This document shows positions 1-8,868 of a stretch of 42,360 nucleotides of DNA, one piece after another. Position 1 is the stretch's first letter; every line of letters begins with the position of its first letter. The stretch is from Acidobacteriaceae bacterium (GTDB lineage Bacteria > Acidobacteriota > Terriglobia > Bryobacterales > Bryobacteraceae): positions 1-42,360 of the forward strand of contig CAJCIT010000150.1 in the NCBI GenBank assembly GCA_903970405.1. Reading direction: 5' to 3'. A program made the translations under genes and the position numbers. The notes under the pieces were generated by a model. It ran no database searches and was not told where the DNA came from. It saw nothing but the letters and a program-made list of their open reading frames with translations.

Positions 1-76
1 GTTATCGGCAATCGCTGCGATCGGCTCCGGCGGGGAGATCGCTGAAACCGCAGATCCCGCCACTTCGCCGCGCTTC

Positions 77-161
77 GGTCGGGATGACAAATCTTCGGCT
101 CCGGATGGCCCGGTCGGGATGACAAATCAACTTCGCCTTCAGATCGTTTGGTCGGGATGAC
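77..161. repeat. Three dispersed copies of a 12-bp motif
   Basis: The motif GGTCGGGATGAC occurs at 77-88, 112-123 and 150-161, about 35-38 bases apart. The first two copies are both followed by AAATC. A near copy in inverted orientation (TTGTCATTCCGACC) lies at about 4645-4658, before the first transglutaminase-like gene. The motif has no coding context and sits downstream of the radical SAM gene. It resembles a short dispersed intergenic repeat. Function unknown. Confidence 0.5.
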
Positions 162-178
162 GAAGTGTGCCGACAGTT

Positions 179-1321
179 TCAGGGAGAGGTTCTCGATCCC
201 GTCTTTTCCCCGCTGGAGTCGCGCGCGCGCCGGGGCGGCTTGCGCTCGGGCCATAGCGAGGTCTGGCCGCACGGGCCGCCGTCGCGCGGCCCTCGGGGGT
301 CGCCGGGGCCGGCGTCACGGGTAAGCAGAGCGTCGGTGCTGCGTGGCGCGAGGCCGTGCCTCTGGGTGACGAGGGCGACGAGCGCCTGCATGCGTTTGCG
401 ATATCCGTCCGCGACGAAGTCCCTTCCGTCGAAGCGGAAGCGGTAGAGCGACTCCAGGGCGGGAAAGTGCTCGCGGACGAATGCCAGGTAGGTTGAGCGC
501 GAGCAGGATTTCAGAAAGAGCGGTTCGGCGGCGAAGAAGCTGGCGTCGGCGTCTTTGGCGCGGCGGGCCATGGTATCCAGAGCCTCCAGGGTGTCGGTGA
601 TGCCGGGCAGCAGCGGGGAGCAGAGGATTCCGGCGCGCAGTCCGGCTTTGCGCAGACGGGCGACGGCGCGGAGGCGGAGGTCGGGGCGGGGGGCGCGCGG
701 CTCCAGGATGCGGGCCAGCTTCGCGTCGGGAGTGGTGATGGTCAGGTGGACGACCAGTTGATTGTGTTCGGCGATCTTTTCAAGCAGGTCGATGTCCCGG
801 GTGATCAGGTTGGATTTGGTCACGATGCCGATGCGCAGCCCCCGGCGGCCGGCGAAGACCTCGAGCAGACTGCGGGTGATTTTGGCGCGGCGCTCGATGG
901 GCTGGTAGGGGTCGGTGGCGGTGCCGATGGCGATTTCCTCGCCGCCTTTGAGTCTGCGCAGCTCCTGCTCGAGCAGCCAGGCGGCGTTTTGCTTGACGAA
1001 GATCTTGCGCTCGAAGTCCTCGGGCTGGCGGAGCTCCATATATTCGTGGGTGTAGCGGGCGTAGCAGTAGCGGCAGGCGAACTCGCAGCCACGATAGGGA
1101 TTGATGCTTCTGGAGAAGGAAAGACGGCGCTTGGAGACCGAGGTGTTGAGCACGGACCGGACGGCCAGGGAGCGGAATTCCACCTGGTGGCCGTGGTCGA
1201 TCCTGGAGGCGGCCCGGGCCTGGCTGGCGATTCCGGTGATCTGGGCCGGGGCCGGGAAGGCGGCATCCTGATTCAGGATGGAGAAGAGGGGAGTCTGGGG
1301 AAGAGCGGCTAGTTTCGCCAT
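179..1321 (-). CDS. PA0069-family radical SAM protein
   Basis: A 380-residue cytoplasmic radical SAM protein of the PA0069/Rv2578c type, related to the spore photoproduct lyase fold. Cys79, Cys83 and Cys86 form the CxxxCxxC motif that binds the 4Fe-4S cluster. It sits in the typical SINPYRGC...CRYCYAR context. Downstream, a GTATDPYQPIE stretch and a LLPGITD segment match later strands of this family's barrel. The substrate of the family is not established. The C-terminal ~45 residues are Arg/Gly/Pro-rich and look like a poorly conserved tail. The gene stands alone on the minus strand, divergent from the glycosyltransferase. Family assignment is secure; function is open. Confidence 0.9.
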   Translation of the reverse strand: MAKLAALPQTPLFSILNQDAAFPAPAQITGIASQARAASRIDHGHQVEFRSLAVRSVLNTSVSKRRLSFSRSINPYRGCEFACRYCYARYTHEYMELRQPEDFERKIFVKQNAAWLLEQELRRLKGGEEIAIGTATDPYQPIERRAKITRSLLEVFAGRRGLRIGIVTKSNLITRDIDLLEKIAEHNQLVVHLTITTPDAKLARILEPRAPRPDLRLRAVARLRKAGLRAGILCSPLLPGITDTLEALDTMARRAKDADASFFAAEPLFLKSCSRSTYLAFVREHFPALESLYRFRFDGRDFVADGYRKRMQALVALVTQRHGLAPRSTDALLTRDAGPGDPRGPRDGGPCGQTSLWPERKPPRRARDSSGEKTGSRTSP

Positions 1322-1381
1322 TTGTTCGCCTCGTGATGAAAGTAGTCTCTTGCCGGTCTGGCGTCAAGAGGTTTTTTGTCT

Positions 1382-1409
1382 AGGGAACAGGGAACAGGGA
1401 ATAGGGATA
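1382..1409. repeat. Four tandem 7-bp units
   Basis: Two exact AGGGAAC units are followed by AGGGAAT and AGGGATA. They lie in the short gap between the divergent radical SAM and glycosyltransferase genes. This is a heptanucleotide microsatellite that could vary in copy number by slippage. A role in promoter spacing is possible but unproven. Confidence 0.7.
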
Positions 1410-1461
1410 GTGGCTGCGGAGGGGAGTTGGGGCCGCGGCTTATGTCGGATACTGGAGCTAC

Positions 1462-2727
1462 ATGATCGGTCGTTCCGCTCGGATTGTTCTGGCTACGATT
1501 GGCTCCTTGGGGGACTTGCATCCTTGCCTGGCGCTGGCCCTGGCGTTGCGGGAGCGTGGGCATATTCCGGTGGTGGCGAGCACAGAGGTCTATCGGGCTA
1601 AGGTGGGCGGCCTTGGGTTGGAATTCCGGCCCATTCGGCCCGATTTCGACTCGGAGGATTCCGATCTCATTCGCAAAGTCATGGACATGCGGCGGGGGCC
1701 GGAATTCCTGCTGCGCGGCCTCATTCTGCCCGCCCTGCGAGATACTTTCGAGGACCTGGCGGCGATCTGCGAGGGCGCGGACCTGCTGATCGCGGGGGAG
1801 ATCGTCTTTGCCGCTCCGCTGGTGGCGGAGAAGTTGAGGATGCCGTGGGTGTCGGCGATTCTCTCGCCATTTTCGTTTCTTTCCGCGCATGATCCCGTGG
1901 TGTCGCCGCTGGCGCCGTCGTTGGGCTTCCTGACGTCGGCGGGCTGGCTGGTGAATCGTGCGATTCTGCAATCCGCCCGGATCGGGACACTGCCTTGGTG
2001 GGCTCCAGTGCGACGGCTTCGGCGGGAGCTGGGGTTGGGCGCGGGGCGGAATCCTCTCTTTCACGACAAATTCTCGGACGATCTGACGCTGGCGATGTTT
2101 TCGCCGGAGCTGGCGCGTCCGCAGCCGGATTGGCCGGCGAAGACGGTGCAGACGGGATTCGTGTACTACGACAGCGGGGAGGCGGGGCTTGCTCCGGAGA
2201 TCGTTGCGTTTCTTGAGGCGGGCGAGGCGCCGATTGTGTTCACGCTGGGGTCGACGGCGGTGCATGATCCGCGTGGGTTCTTTGAAGCGAGCGCCGAGGC
2301 GGCGGGGATATTGGGCCGTCGGGCGGTGCTGCTGACGGGGGACAACGCTCCCCGAATGAGGCTTTCCCCCGATGTGATCGCGGCCCCCTATGCGCCGTTC
2401 TCGGAGATTTTCCCCCGTGCGGCGGCGATCGTGCATCAGGGCGGGGTGGGTACGACGGCGCAGGCCCTTCGCTCCGGCCGGCCTTCCCTCATCATGCCGT
2501 GCGGATTCGACCAGCCAGACAATGGGGCGCGGGTGCGGCGGCTGGGGGCCGGGTCCACGATTTCGCGGAAGCGGTACGGGGCGAAGACGGCGGCGCGGGC
2601 GCTGGACCGGCTGCTGACTCTGCCGGGCTACACATCCAATGCGGAGAGGATCGCGCATCGGTTGCGGTCGGAGGATGGGGCGGGAGCGGCCTGCGAGGCC
2701 ATCGAGCGGCTGTTGGTTTTTGGCTAG
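1462..2727 (+). CDS. GT1-like glycosyltransferase (UGT/MGT type)
   Basis: A 421-residue GT-B glycosyltransferase. Residues 7-21 carry the N-terminal IVLATIGSLGDLHPC loop of the UDP-glucuronosyl/sterol/rhamnosyl transferase group. The C-terminal nucleotide-sugar site is seen as HQGGVGTTAQAL starting at His325, followed by an SLIMPCGFDQPDNG segment, where family members have the D/E-Q pair that contacts the donor sugar. There is no signal peptide, so it should act in the cytoplasm on a lipid or small hydrophobic acceptor. It is divergent from the radical SAM gene, with no obvious biosynthetic partners nearby. The acceptor cannot be told from sequence. The ATG start is the first that gives the full N-terminal loop. 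Confidence 0.88.
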   Translation: MIGRSARIVLATIGSLGDLHPCLALALALRERGHIPVVASTEVYRAKVGGLGLEFRPIRPDFDSEDSDLIRKVMDMRRGPEFLLRGLILPALRDTFEDLAAICEGADLLIAGEIVFAAPLVAEKLRMPWVSAILSPFSFLSAHDPVVSPLAPSLGFLTSAGWLVNRAILQSARIGTLPWWAPVRRLRRELGLGAGRNPLFHDKFSDDLTLAMFSPELARPQPDWPAKTVQTGFVYYDSGEAGLAPEIVAFLEAGEAPIVFTLGSTAVHDPRGFFEASAEAAGILGRRAVLLTGDNAPRMRLSPDVIAAPYAPFSEIFPRAAAIVHQGGVGTTAQALRSGRPSLIMPCGFDQPDNGARVRRLGAGSTISRKRYGAKTAARALDRLLTLPGYTSNAERIAHRLRSEDGAGAACEAIERLLVFG

Positions 2728-2881
2728 AGGGTGCCCCGACAGCTTCCCGGATTATGCCGCGGACCAGGGTGGGTTGATTCGCCGCGCAGGGTTCGTGATA
2801 CCTTTGCACGAAAATTCCTGCCATGGGCGGAGAATGCGGGACAGTGGAATGGGAGTGGGAATGGGAAGGCAGGGCTTGGAA

Positions 2882-4576
2882 ATGCGCCTATTTCGGATTG
2901 CGTGGTTTCGCCTCGCTTTGATCCTGCTGGCTTGCTCTGGCGGGAGGGGTTTCGCGGTGTCCTGCAAGGTGACGGCGCCGCATGCGCCGTCGGAGGCGGA
3001 GACGGCTTTTCTGCGTGGTGACTACGACAAGGCGGCCGGCCTCTATCAGGCGCAGTGGAAGTCGAATCCGAACGACGCGGGGGCGGTCGCCGGGCTGGTG
3101 GGCGTGTTGTTGCGGCAACAGAAGGTTGCCGAGGCCTCGCAGACGGCGGAGCAGGCGCTGACCGCGATGCCATCGTCGGTGGTGGTGATGACGGCGCAGG
3201 CGGAGGTGCTGTATCGGCAGGGCACTCCGTGGCTGGCCGGCGGGGTTACGGAAAAGGCGATGAAGATTGACCCCTGCAATGCCCGGCTGCACCTGATGCG
3301 GTCGCGGCTGGCGCGGCTGAATTCGCTGTATGCCAGCGAGCAGACCGAAGTGCGGGCGGCGCATTCGCTGGATCCGACCGATCCGGCGATCCGGAGCGCG
3401 TGGATTCGGACGCTTCCGGCCGGTCAGCGGATCGCCGAGCTCGAGGCGTACCTGGCTTCTCCGACGGGCGACGATCCGGACGACATCCGGCGGCTGAAGA
3501 TGTATCTGGAGGCGCTCAAGAAATCGGCCGCAGAGCCGCACAAATCGTGCCGACTGGCCTCCTCTGCGACCTCGACGGAGATTCCGTTCATCATGCTGAT
3601 GCGCGACGCCACCCATGTGCGCGCCTTCGGTCTGGAAGTGAAGCTGAACGACCACAAGGCGCGGTTGCAGATCGACACCGGGGCAAGCGGGCTGCTGATC
3701 AGCCGACCGGTCGCGGAGCACGCAGGCCTGAAGCCGTTTTCGGAGACGGAGGTGGGCGGGATCGGCAGCGGCGGGATGAAGGGCGGATATATCGCCTACG
3801 CGGACAGCATCCAGGTGGGCGGTCTTGAATTTCACGACTGCGTGGTGCGGGTGCTGGACTCCAGAAACGTCGTGGACTCCGACGGTCTGATCGGCATGGA
3901 TGTGTTCTCCCGCTTTCTGGTGACACTGGACTACCCGATGCAAAAGCTGGAGCTTGGGCCGCTTCCGCCGAGGCCGACGGACACGGTTCCGGAGACGCCC
4001 ACTCTTGAAACCAAAGAAGGCTCGGGCGAAGGCTCGGCGGAGGAGGCGTCCAATTCTGCGCCCGCAAGCGGCAATAAAGATGAGGCAACCCCCGCTCCGG
4101 CGCCACGGAGAGGGCCCCAGGACCGCTATATCGCGCCGGACATGAAGGACTACACCTGGGTCTACCGCGTGGGACATCAACTGTTGATGCCCACGACGAT
4201 CAACCAAAGCGCGACCAAGCGGCTGTTCATTCTGGACACGGGATCGTGGACGACGACGATTTCTCCCGAGGCGGCGCGGGCGGTGACGAAGGTCCATTCC
4301 GACGACACCATGAGGGTGCATGGCATCAGCGGCAATGTGGAGAAGGTCTATACGGCGGACGACGTGACGTTCGAGTTCGCCAATATCCGCCAGCCGGGCC
4401 GGGAGGTCGCGAGCTTCGACACCTCGAATATCAGCAGGAATACCGGGCTGGAGATATCGGGATTCATCGGAGCGACCACTCTCGGGCAACTGAAGACGCA
4501 CATCGACTACCGGGACGGGCTGGTGAAATTCGAGTACGACCCCAACCACTATCGCCGAATTCTTCCGCCTTCGTAG
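2882..4576 (+). CDS. Exported TPR protein with two retropepsin-like aspartic protease domains
   Basis: About 564 residues. I chose the ATG at 2882 because it opens a signal peptide (MRLFRIAWFRLALILLAC). Cys18 could be a lipobox cysteine, so a lipoprotein is possible. Residues ~35-200 form TPR-like helical repeats. Two aspartic-protease-like domains follow. The first has the DTGAS motif at Asp265 and an ILIGMDV-like strand near the domain end. The second has DTGSW at Asp452. A Pro/Ala/Glu-rich linker (~380-420) separates them. Retropepsin-type enzymes normally dimerise through one DTG per chain, so two on one chain could form an intramolecular pepsin-like site. It is the first of four co-oriented exported proteins. 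In-frame upstream ATGs (2834, 2849) would only lengthen the N-terminus. The substrate is unknown. Confidence 0.85.
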   Translation: MRLFRIAWFRLALILLACSGGRGFAVSCKVTAPHAPSEAETAFLRGDYDKAAGLYQAQWKSNPNDAGAVAGLVGVLLRQQKVAEASQTAEQALTAMPSSVVVMTAQAEVLYRQGTPWLAGGVTEKAMKIDPCNARLHLMRSRLARLNSLYASEQTEVRAAHSLDPTDPAIRSAWIRTLPAGQRIAELEAYLASPTGDDPDDIRRLKMYLEALKKSAAEPHKSCRLASSATSTEIPFIMLMRDATHVRAFGLEVKLNDHKARLQIDTGASGLLISRPVAEHAGLKPFSETEVGGIGSGGMKGGYIAYADSIQVGGLEFHDCVVRVLDSRNVVDSDGLIGMDVFSRFLVTLDYPMQKLELGPLPPRPTDTVPETPTLETKEGSGEGSAEEASNSAPASGNKDEATPAPAPRRGPQDRYIAPDMKDYTWVYRVGHQLLMPTTINQSATKRLFILDTGSWTTTISPEAARAVTKVHSDDTMRVHGISGNVEKVYTADDVTFEFANIRQPGREVASFDTSNISRNTGLEISGFIGATTLGQLKTHIDYRDGLVKFEYDPNHYRRILPPS

Positions 4577-4760
4577 GTTTGCCGGCCGCGCCGGAACGCG
4601 GCGGGCCGACTCGGGACGAGACGCGTCTCCGGCAAGAATTTGCTTGTCATTCCGACCCGATCCGTCGTCAAATAGCGCAGCCGACTCCCACCGATCCAGA
4701 GCTTTCGATTACGGTCGACGCGAGACGGCTTGTTTCGATTTCGTCCGCGAGGATATTGCC
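4577..4760 (+). promoter_or_regulatory. Intergenic spacer with RBS that sets a TTG start
   Basis: This gap has no gene. A clear Shine-Dalgarno GAGGA at 4749-4753 sits seven bases before TTG 4761. That TTG opens a good signal peptide in the downstream frame. The ATG further upstream at 4644 would add 39 uncharacteristic residues in front of it. I therefore take TTG as the start. Confidence 0.6.
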
Positions 4761-6767
4761 TTGGGAAACGTTCGACGCCTTCTCTTTCTTCTCGCCGCCG
4801 CCGGCGCTCTTGCCAATCAAGCCTGGGCCGACAGCTGGACCCAGCCGACCCCGGAGGAGCTGAAGATGACCGCCGAGCCCGCTGCGCCGGGCGCGGCGGC
4901 GATCTACCTGTACCGCGACGAGCGGGCCGACGACAAATTGCATGAGCATACGCTGTACGTGCGGCTCAAGGTGCTGACCGACAAGGGCAAGGATTATGCG
5001 GACGTCGAGATTCCTTACGAGGGGCGCCAGTTCAGCATTCGGGCGGTGGAGGGGCGCACGATCCACAGCGACGGGACGGTGATTCCGTTCACCGGCAAGC
5101 CGTACGACAAGACGCTGGAGAAGACGAAGACCGAGAAGTACAAGGCGAAGGTCTTCACCCTGCCGGACGTGCAGGTGGGCAGCATTCTCGAGTATCGCTA
5201 CGTGCTCGCGTACGACGACAACCTGGTCGATGCGCCGCAGTGGTACATCCAGCTGCCACTGTATGTGCGGAGAGGGAAATACCAGTTTATCCCCAGCGCG
5301 CATGAGTTGCTGGACGCGCACGGGAACGGGATGCCGGCGTCGGTGGCCTACGCGAGCCTGCTGCCGAAGGGGGCGGCGGTGCAGTTCTCGCAGACCCAGG
5401 ACACATATTCGCTGGACGTGGAGAAGATCGACCCGGCGCCGGAGGAGGAGTACATGCCGCCGATGCGAAGCGTGACCTTCCGGGTGCTGTTCTATTACAC
5501 GATCGCGAGAAGCGCGGACGACTATTGGAGGACAGAGGGGAAGTACTGGTCGAAGGAGACCGACAAGTTCATCGACGCGGGAAAGCTGGGCGGCGTCGTG
5601 GGTCAGATGGTCGCGGCCTCAGACACGCCGCGGCAGAAGGTAGAGAAGATCTACGCTGAGGTGATGAAGCTTGAGAACACGAGCTTCACGCGGGGACGCA
5701 GCGGCGCGGAGGACAAGGCGGAGGGGATCAAGATCAAGAACGCCTCCGACATCTGGGCGGTGAAACGGGGCAACGGCGACGAGATCACGCTGCTCTTCGT
5801 TGGCCTGGTCCGGGCAGCGGGGCTCAAAGCATGGGTGGCGGCGGTGACCAACCGCGACCGCGCGATCTTCATTCCCAGCTATCTGTATCTGGGCCAATTG
5901 GACGACGATATCGCCATCGTCGAGCTGGACGGCAAAGACGAGTTCTTCGATCCAGGCCAGCGTTATTGTCCGTTCGGGCAACTCGAGTGGACCCATACGA
6001 TCACCCAGGGGTTGCGACAGACGGAGCATGGCACGGAGATCGTGACGACGGCCGCGCCGGGGTACAAAACCAACGCCATGCTGCGGACCGCCGACCTGCG
6101 TCTCGACCCCGACGGCAAGGTGCATGGGAGCATCCGCATCACGATGACCGGGAGCGAGGCGCTGCGCTGGCGGCAGCTTGCGCTGCGGACCGACGAGGAG
6201 GAGATCAAGCGCGAGTTCGAGAACAGCGTCCAGCGCGATGTGCCGCCGGGCGTGGAGGTCAAGACCCACCACTTCCTCAGTCTCGCCGAGTACGACAAGG
6301 CGTTGATGGCGGTGCTCGACGTGTCGGGCAGCATGGGCACGGCGACCTCGAAGCGGGTCTTTCTGCCGGCGACGTTCTTCGAGGCCGGCAGCAAGCCCGT
6401 TTTCGTCCACGACAAGCGCACCCTGCCGGTGGACCTGGACTATTCCTACGCGGTACGGGACACGGTGGTGGTGCACCTGCCGCCGTCGTTCGCGCTGGAA
6501 AGCGTGCCGAAGGACGCGGACATTCCGCTACCCAAAAACGCGGTCTACCAGGCGACGTTCAAGCAGAGCGAGGGGAAGCTGGAGGCGACGCGGCTTTTCG
6601 TGCTGGCGAACTCGCTGTACACGGCGGCGGAGTACCCGGCGTTGAAGGAGTTCTACCAAAAGGTGAATGCCAAGGACCAGGAGCAGGCGATTCTCGAGGC
6701 CGCCCCTGCGCAGCCGGGCAGACCGCAGACCAACGGGAGCGCGACGGCCGGAAGCGGTGCGCGATAA
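4761..6767 (+). CDS. DUF3857/transglutaminase-like exported protein, catalytic residues replaced
   Basis: About 668 residues from the TTG start, with signal peptide LGNVRRLLFLLAAAGALANQ and cleavage near QAWA. Residues ~50-260 match the DUF3857 beta-sandwich. Residues ~300-420 match a transglutaminase-like domain and the rest is a C-terminal DUF3858-like sandwich. In the paralogue that follows, the catalytic Cys lies in YGDCKDKATLL. Here the equivalent segment reads RGNGDEITLL, with Asn338 where Cys should be. The His position in GNHMIA is LDDDIA here, while the Asp in FFDPG (Asp397) is kept. It is therefore probably a catalytically dead binding or partner protein. It is transcribed with its active-looking paralogue, whose start codon overlaps this stop by 1 nt. 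Confidence 0.88.
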   Translation: MGNVRRLLFLLAAAGALANQAWADSWTQPTPEELKMTAEPAAPGAAAIYLYRDERADDKLHEHTLYVRLKVLTDKGKDYADVEIPYEGRQFSIRAVEGRTIHSDGTVIPFTGKPYDKTLEKTKTEKYKAKVFTLPDVQVGSILEYRYVLAYDDNLVDAPQWYIQLPLYVRRGKYQFIPSAHELLDAHGNGMPASVAYASLLPKGAAVQFSQTQDTYSLDVEKIDPAPEEEYMPPMRSVTFRVLFYYTIARSADDYWRTEGKYWSKETDKFIDAGKLGGVVGQMVAASDTPRQKVEKIYAEVMKLENTSFTRGRSGAEDKAEGIKIKNASDIWAVKRGNGDEITLLFVGLVRAAGLKAWVAAVTNRDRAIFIPSYLYLGQLDDDIAIVELDGKDEFFDPGQRYCPFGQLEWTHTITQGLRQTEHGTEIVTTAAPGYKTNAMLRTADLRLDPDGKVHGSIRITMTGSEALRWRQLALRTDEEEIKREFENSVQRDVPPGVEVKTHHFLSLAEYDKALMAVLDVSGSMGTATSKRVFLPATFFEAGSKPVFVHDKRTLPVDLDYSYAVRDTVVVHLPPSFALESVPKDADIPLPKNAVYQATFKQSEGKLEATRLFVLANSLYTAAEYPALKEFYQKVNAKDQEQAILEAAPAQPGRPQTNGSATAGSGAR

Positions 6768-8746
6768 TGCGGGTGCGCCTGCAAGGGTTGAAGGGACGGC
6801 TGGTCCTGCTGGGGCTCGTTTCCGTGGCGCTGACACCTCGGGGACTTGCCGCGACGCCTTTTCCCGACTGGATCACTCAGGCCGCCGCCAGCCTGTTGCC
6901 GCGCTACCCGGCGCGTACGCGGGCCGTCGTGCTGCTCGACGATAAGCTGGTGACCGTAGGCCCCGACGGCAGAGCGACCGAGCGGGAGCGGATGGTGCTC
7001 AAGATCCTTCGTCCCCAGGGACGGGAGGACGCCCACCTGATCGCCTGGTACAACAAGGACAACAAGCTGAACTCCTACCACGCATGGAGCATCGGGCCCG
7101 ACGGGCACCAGTACACCATCAAGGACGATGAGATTCGCGATGTGGGCTACGAGGGCGGGGGGATGCTCTATGTGGACCTGCGCGCCAAAGTGGTCAACCC
7201 GCCGGGGGCCGACCCCAACGGAGTGGTGGCGTACGAGGCGGTGCGGCAGATCGCCAACTACGGCGAAAGCGAGACGAGCTGGCATTTCCAAGGGGATAAT
7301 CCGGTCCATCGATCGGTGTTCGAGATCGATCTGCCGGTGGGCTGGAAGAGCTACACCGCGTGGCTGCGCCACGAGGCGGCCACGGGCAGCGAGGTCGCAC
7401 CCAACCATTGGCGATGGGAGCTCGGGGACGTGCCGCCGATCGACCTCGACGATGTTCCGATGGCCCCGTCGGAGGAGGCGCTGCTGGGGCGGATGGTGGT
7501 GCACTACTCGGCGACCGACCTACCGACCGGGGACCAGCGGTGGGCGGAGATCGGGAACTGGTACGACGGTTTGGCCGCGCCGCGGACGGAGGCGCCGCTG
7601 GAGGTGGCCGCGAAGTCGCGCGAGGTCGCGGCCAACGCGGCCGACTTCAAGGGGAAGATCCAGAGCGTGGCGGGGTTCATGCAGCGCGAGATCCGGTACG
7701 TCGGCATCGAGATCGGCGTGGGCGGGCTACAACCGCACCCCGCCGCCGATGTTTTCAAGTACCGCTACGGCGACTGCAAGGACAAGGCCACCCTGTTGAT
7801 TGCCATGCTGAACGCGGTCGGCGTCCGGGCCACCTGGGTGATGGTCGACACGCACCGCGGATTCGTCGATCCCGCGTTGCCCTCCAAGGACGGCAACCAC
7901 ATGATCGCGGCGATCGAGATGCCCGCCGGCTACAGCGATCCCTCGCTGCGCGCCGTGGTTGCCGCGCATACCGGGAAGCGCTATCTGATCTTCGACCCGA
8001 CCGATCCCTACACGCCGATCGGGCTGATTCGTCCGGAGCTGCAGGCGAGCTATGGCGTTCTGGTCGCGGGCAAGGACAGCCAGGTGATTCAATTGCCAAC
8101 GCTGTCGGCCGACGCCTCGACGCTGGAGCGCACGGCCTCCTTCGAACTTGGCGCCGACGGCACGCTGAAGGGCAAGGTGACGGAAATCCGTTCGGGCCAA
8201 ACGTCGTGGCAGTATCGACGGCTCTATGTCGAGGACGGCGAGAAGGAACAGCGGGAATACATGGAGCATCGCCTGCAGCGCGACCTGGCCAGCTTCACAC
8301 TCGATTCCGCATCCGCGCAGAATGCCCGCGACATGTCGAAGAGCGTGGTCGTGGACTTTTCGCTGACAGCGAGTTCCTATGCGAAACCCTCGGGCGACCT
8401 GCTGCTGGTGCGCCCGAGGATCCTGGGACGCAATTCCCAGCCCTACAATGACAAGCCCCGCACCTACCCTATCGATTTCGGGGAGACGGGGACGTGGCGA
8501 GAGAGCGTCGATGTCGCGCTGCCCCCGGGCTACGTGGTCGATGACATGCCCGAGCCGGTGAGCGTCGATGTCGGGTTCGCAAGCTACAAGAGCGAGGTCA
8601 AGGCGCTGCCCGGGGTGCTCCACTATTCGCGGGAGTACGTGGTCAAGGACATGGATCTTGCGCCGGAGAAATCCGACGACGTCAGGAAGCTGATGGCCGT
8701 CATGACCACCGACGAGAACAATAGCGCCGTGCTGAAGAAGAAGTGA
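6767..8746 (+). CDS. DUF3857/transglutaminase-domain exported protein (intact triad)
   Basis: A 659-residue exported protein. The ATG shares one base with the stop of the previous gene (TAATG), which implies translational coupling. The N-terminus is a signal peptide ending near RGLAA. DUF3857 spans ~50-270 and the transglutaminase-like domain ~270-420. The domain has Cys337 in GDCKDKATLL, His378 in GNHMIAA and Asp410 in IFDPTD, the full Cys-His-Asp triad. A DUF3858-like domain follows. Family members are periplasmic or surface proteins with presumed peptidase or amidase-type activity, but no substrate is established. Pairing with a dead paralogue of nearly identical layout suggests an active/inactive heteromer. 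This is inference. Confidence 0.9.
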   Translation: MRVRLQGLKGRLVLLGLVSVALTPRGLAATPFPDWITQAAASLLPRYPARTRAVVLLDDKLVTVGPDGRATERERMVLKILRPQGREDAHLIAWYNKDNKLNSYHAWSIGPDGHQYTIKDDEIRDVGYEGGGMLYVDLRAKVVNPPGADPNGVVAYEAVRQIANYGESETSWHFQGDNPVHRSVFEIDLPVGWKSYTAWLRHEAATGSEVAPNHWRWELGDVPPIDLDDVPMAPSEEALLGRMVVHYSATDLPTGDQRWAEIGNWYDGLAAPRTEAPLEVAAKSREVAANAADFKGKIQSVAGFMQREIRYVGIEIGVGGLQPHPAADVFKYRYGDCKDKATLLIAMLNAVGVRATWVMVDTHRGFVDPALPSKDGNHMIAAIEMPAGYSDPSLRAVVAAHTGKRYLIFDPTDPYTPIGLIRPELQASYGVLVAGKDSQVIQLPTLSADASTLERTASFELGADGTLKGKVTEIRSGQTSWQYRRLYVEDGEKEQREYMEHRLQRDLASFTLDSASAQNARDMSKSVVVDFSLTASSYAKPSGDLLLVRPRILGRNSQPYNDKPRTYPIDFGETGTWRESVDVALPPGYVVDDMPEPVSVDVGFASYKSEVKALPGVLHYSREYVVKDMDLAPEKSDDVRKLMAVMTTDENNSAVLKKK

Positions 8747-8868
8747 TCGGGCGGGCGTAGCGCGCCTGGCGCTTTGGGGCATTTCCGGAAAATCCCCTGT
8801 CGATCCGCCACCGCATTTTTTCATTGAATTCCTGGAAGAAACAGGGAGAATGCTTAGGGGACGAATCC

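Noticed and set aside
1309-2658. Long minus-strand open frame of 449 codons opposite the glycosyltransferase
   Set aside because: Arg/Pro/His-rich composition with no domain, antisense to a clear GT1 gene in high-GC DNA.
2888-4549. 553-codon minus-strand open frame opposite the TPR/protease gene
   Set aside because: Arg/His/Leu-biased shadow of a gene with motifs and a signal peptide on the plus strand.
5831-6766. Upstream extension of the second transglutaminase frame
   Set aside because: The 312 extra residues overlap the first transglutaminase gene and are Arg/Gly-rich; a signal peptide begins at 6767.
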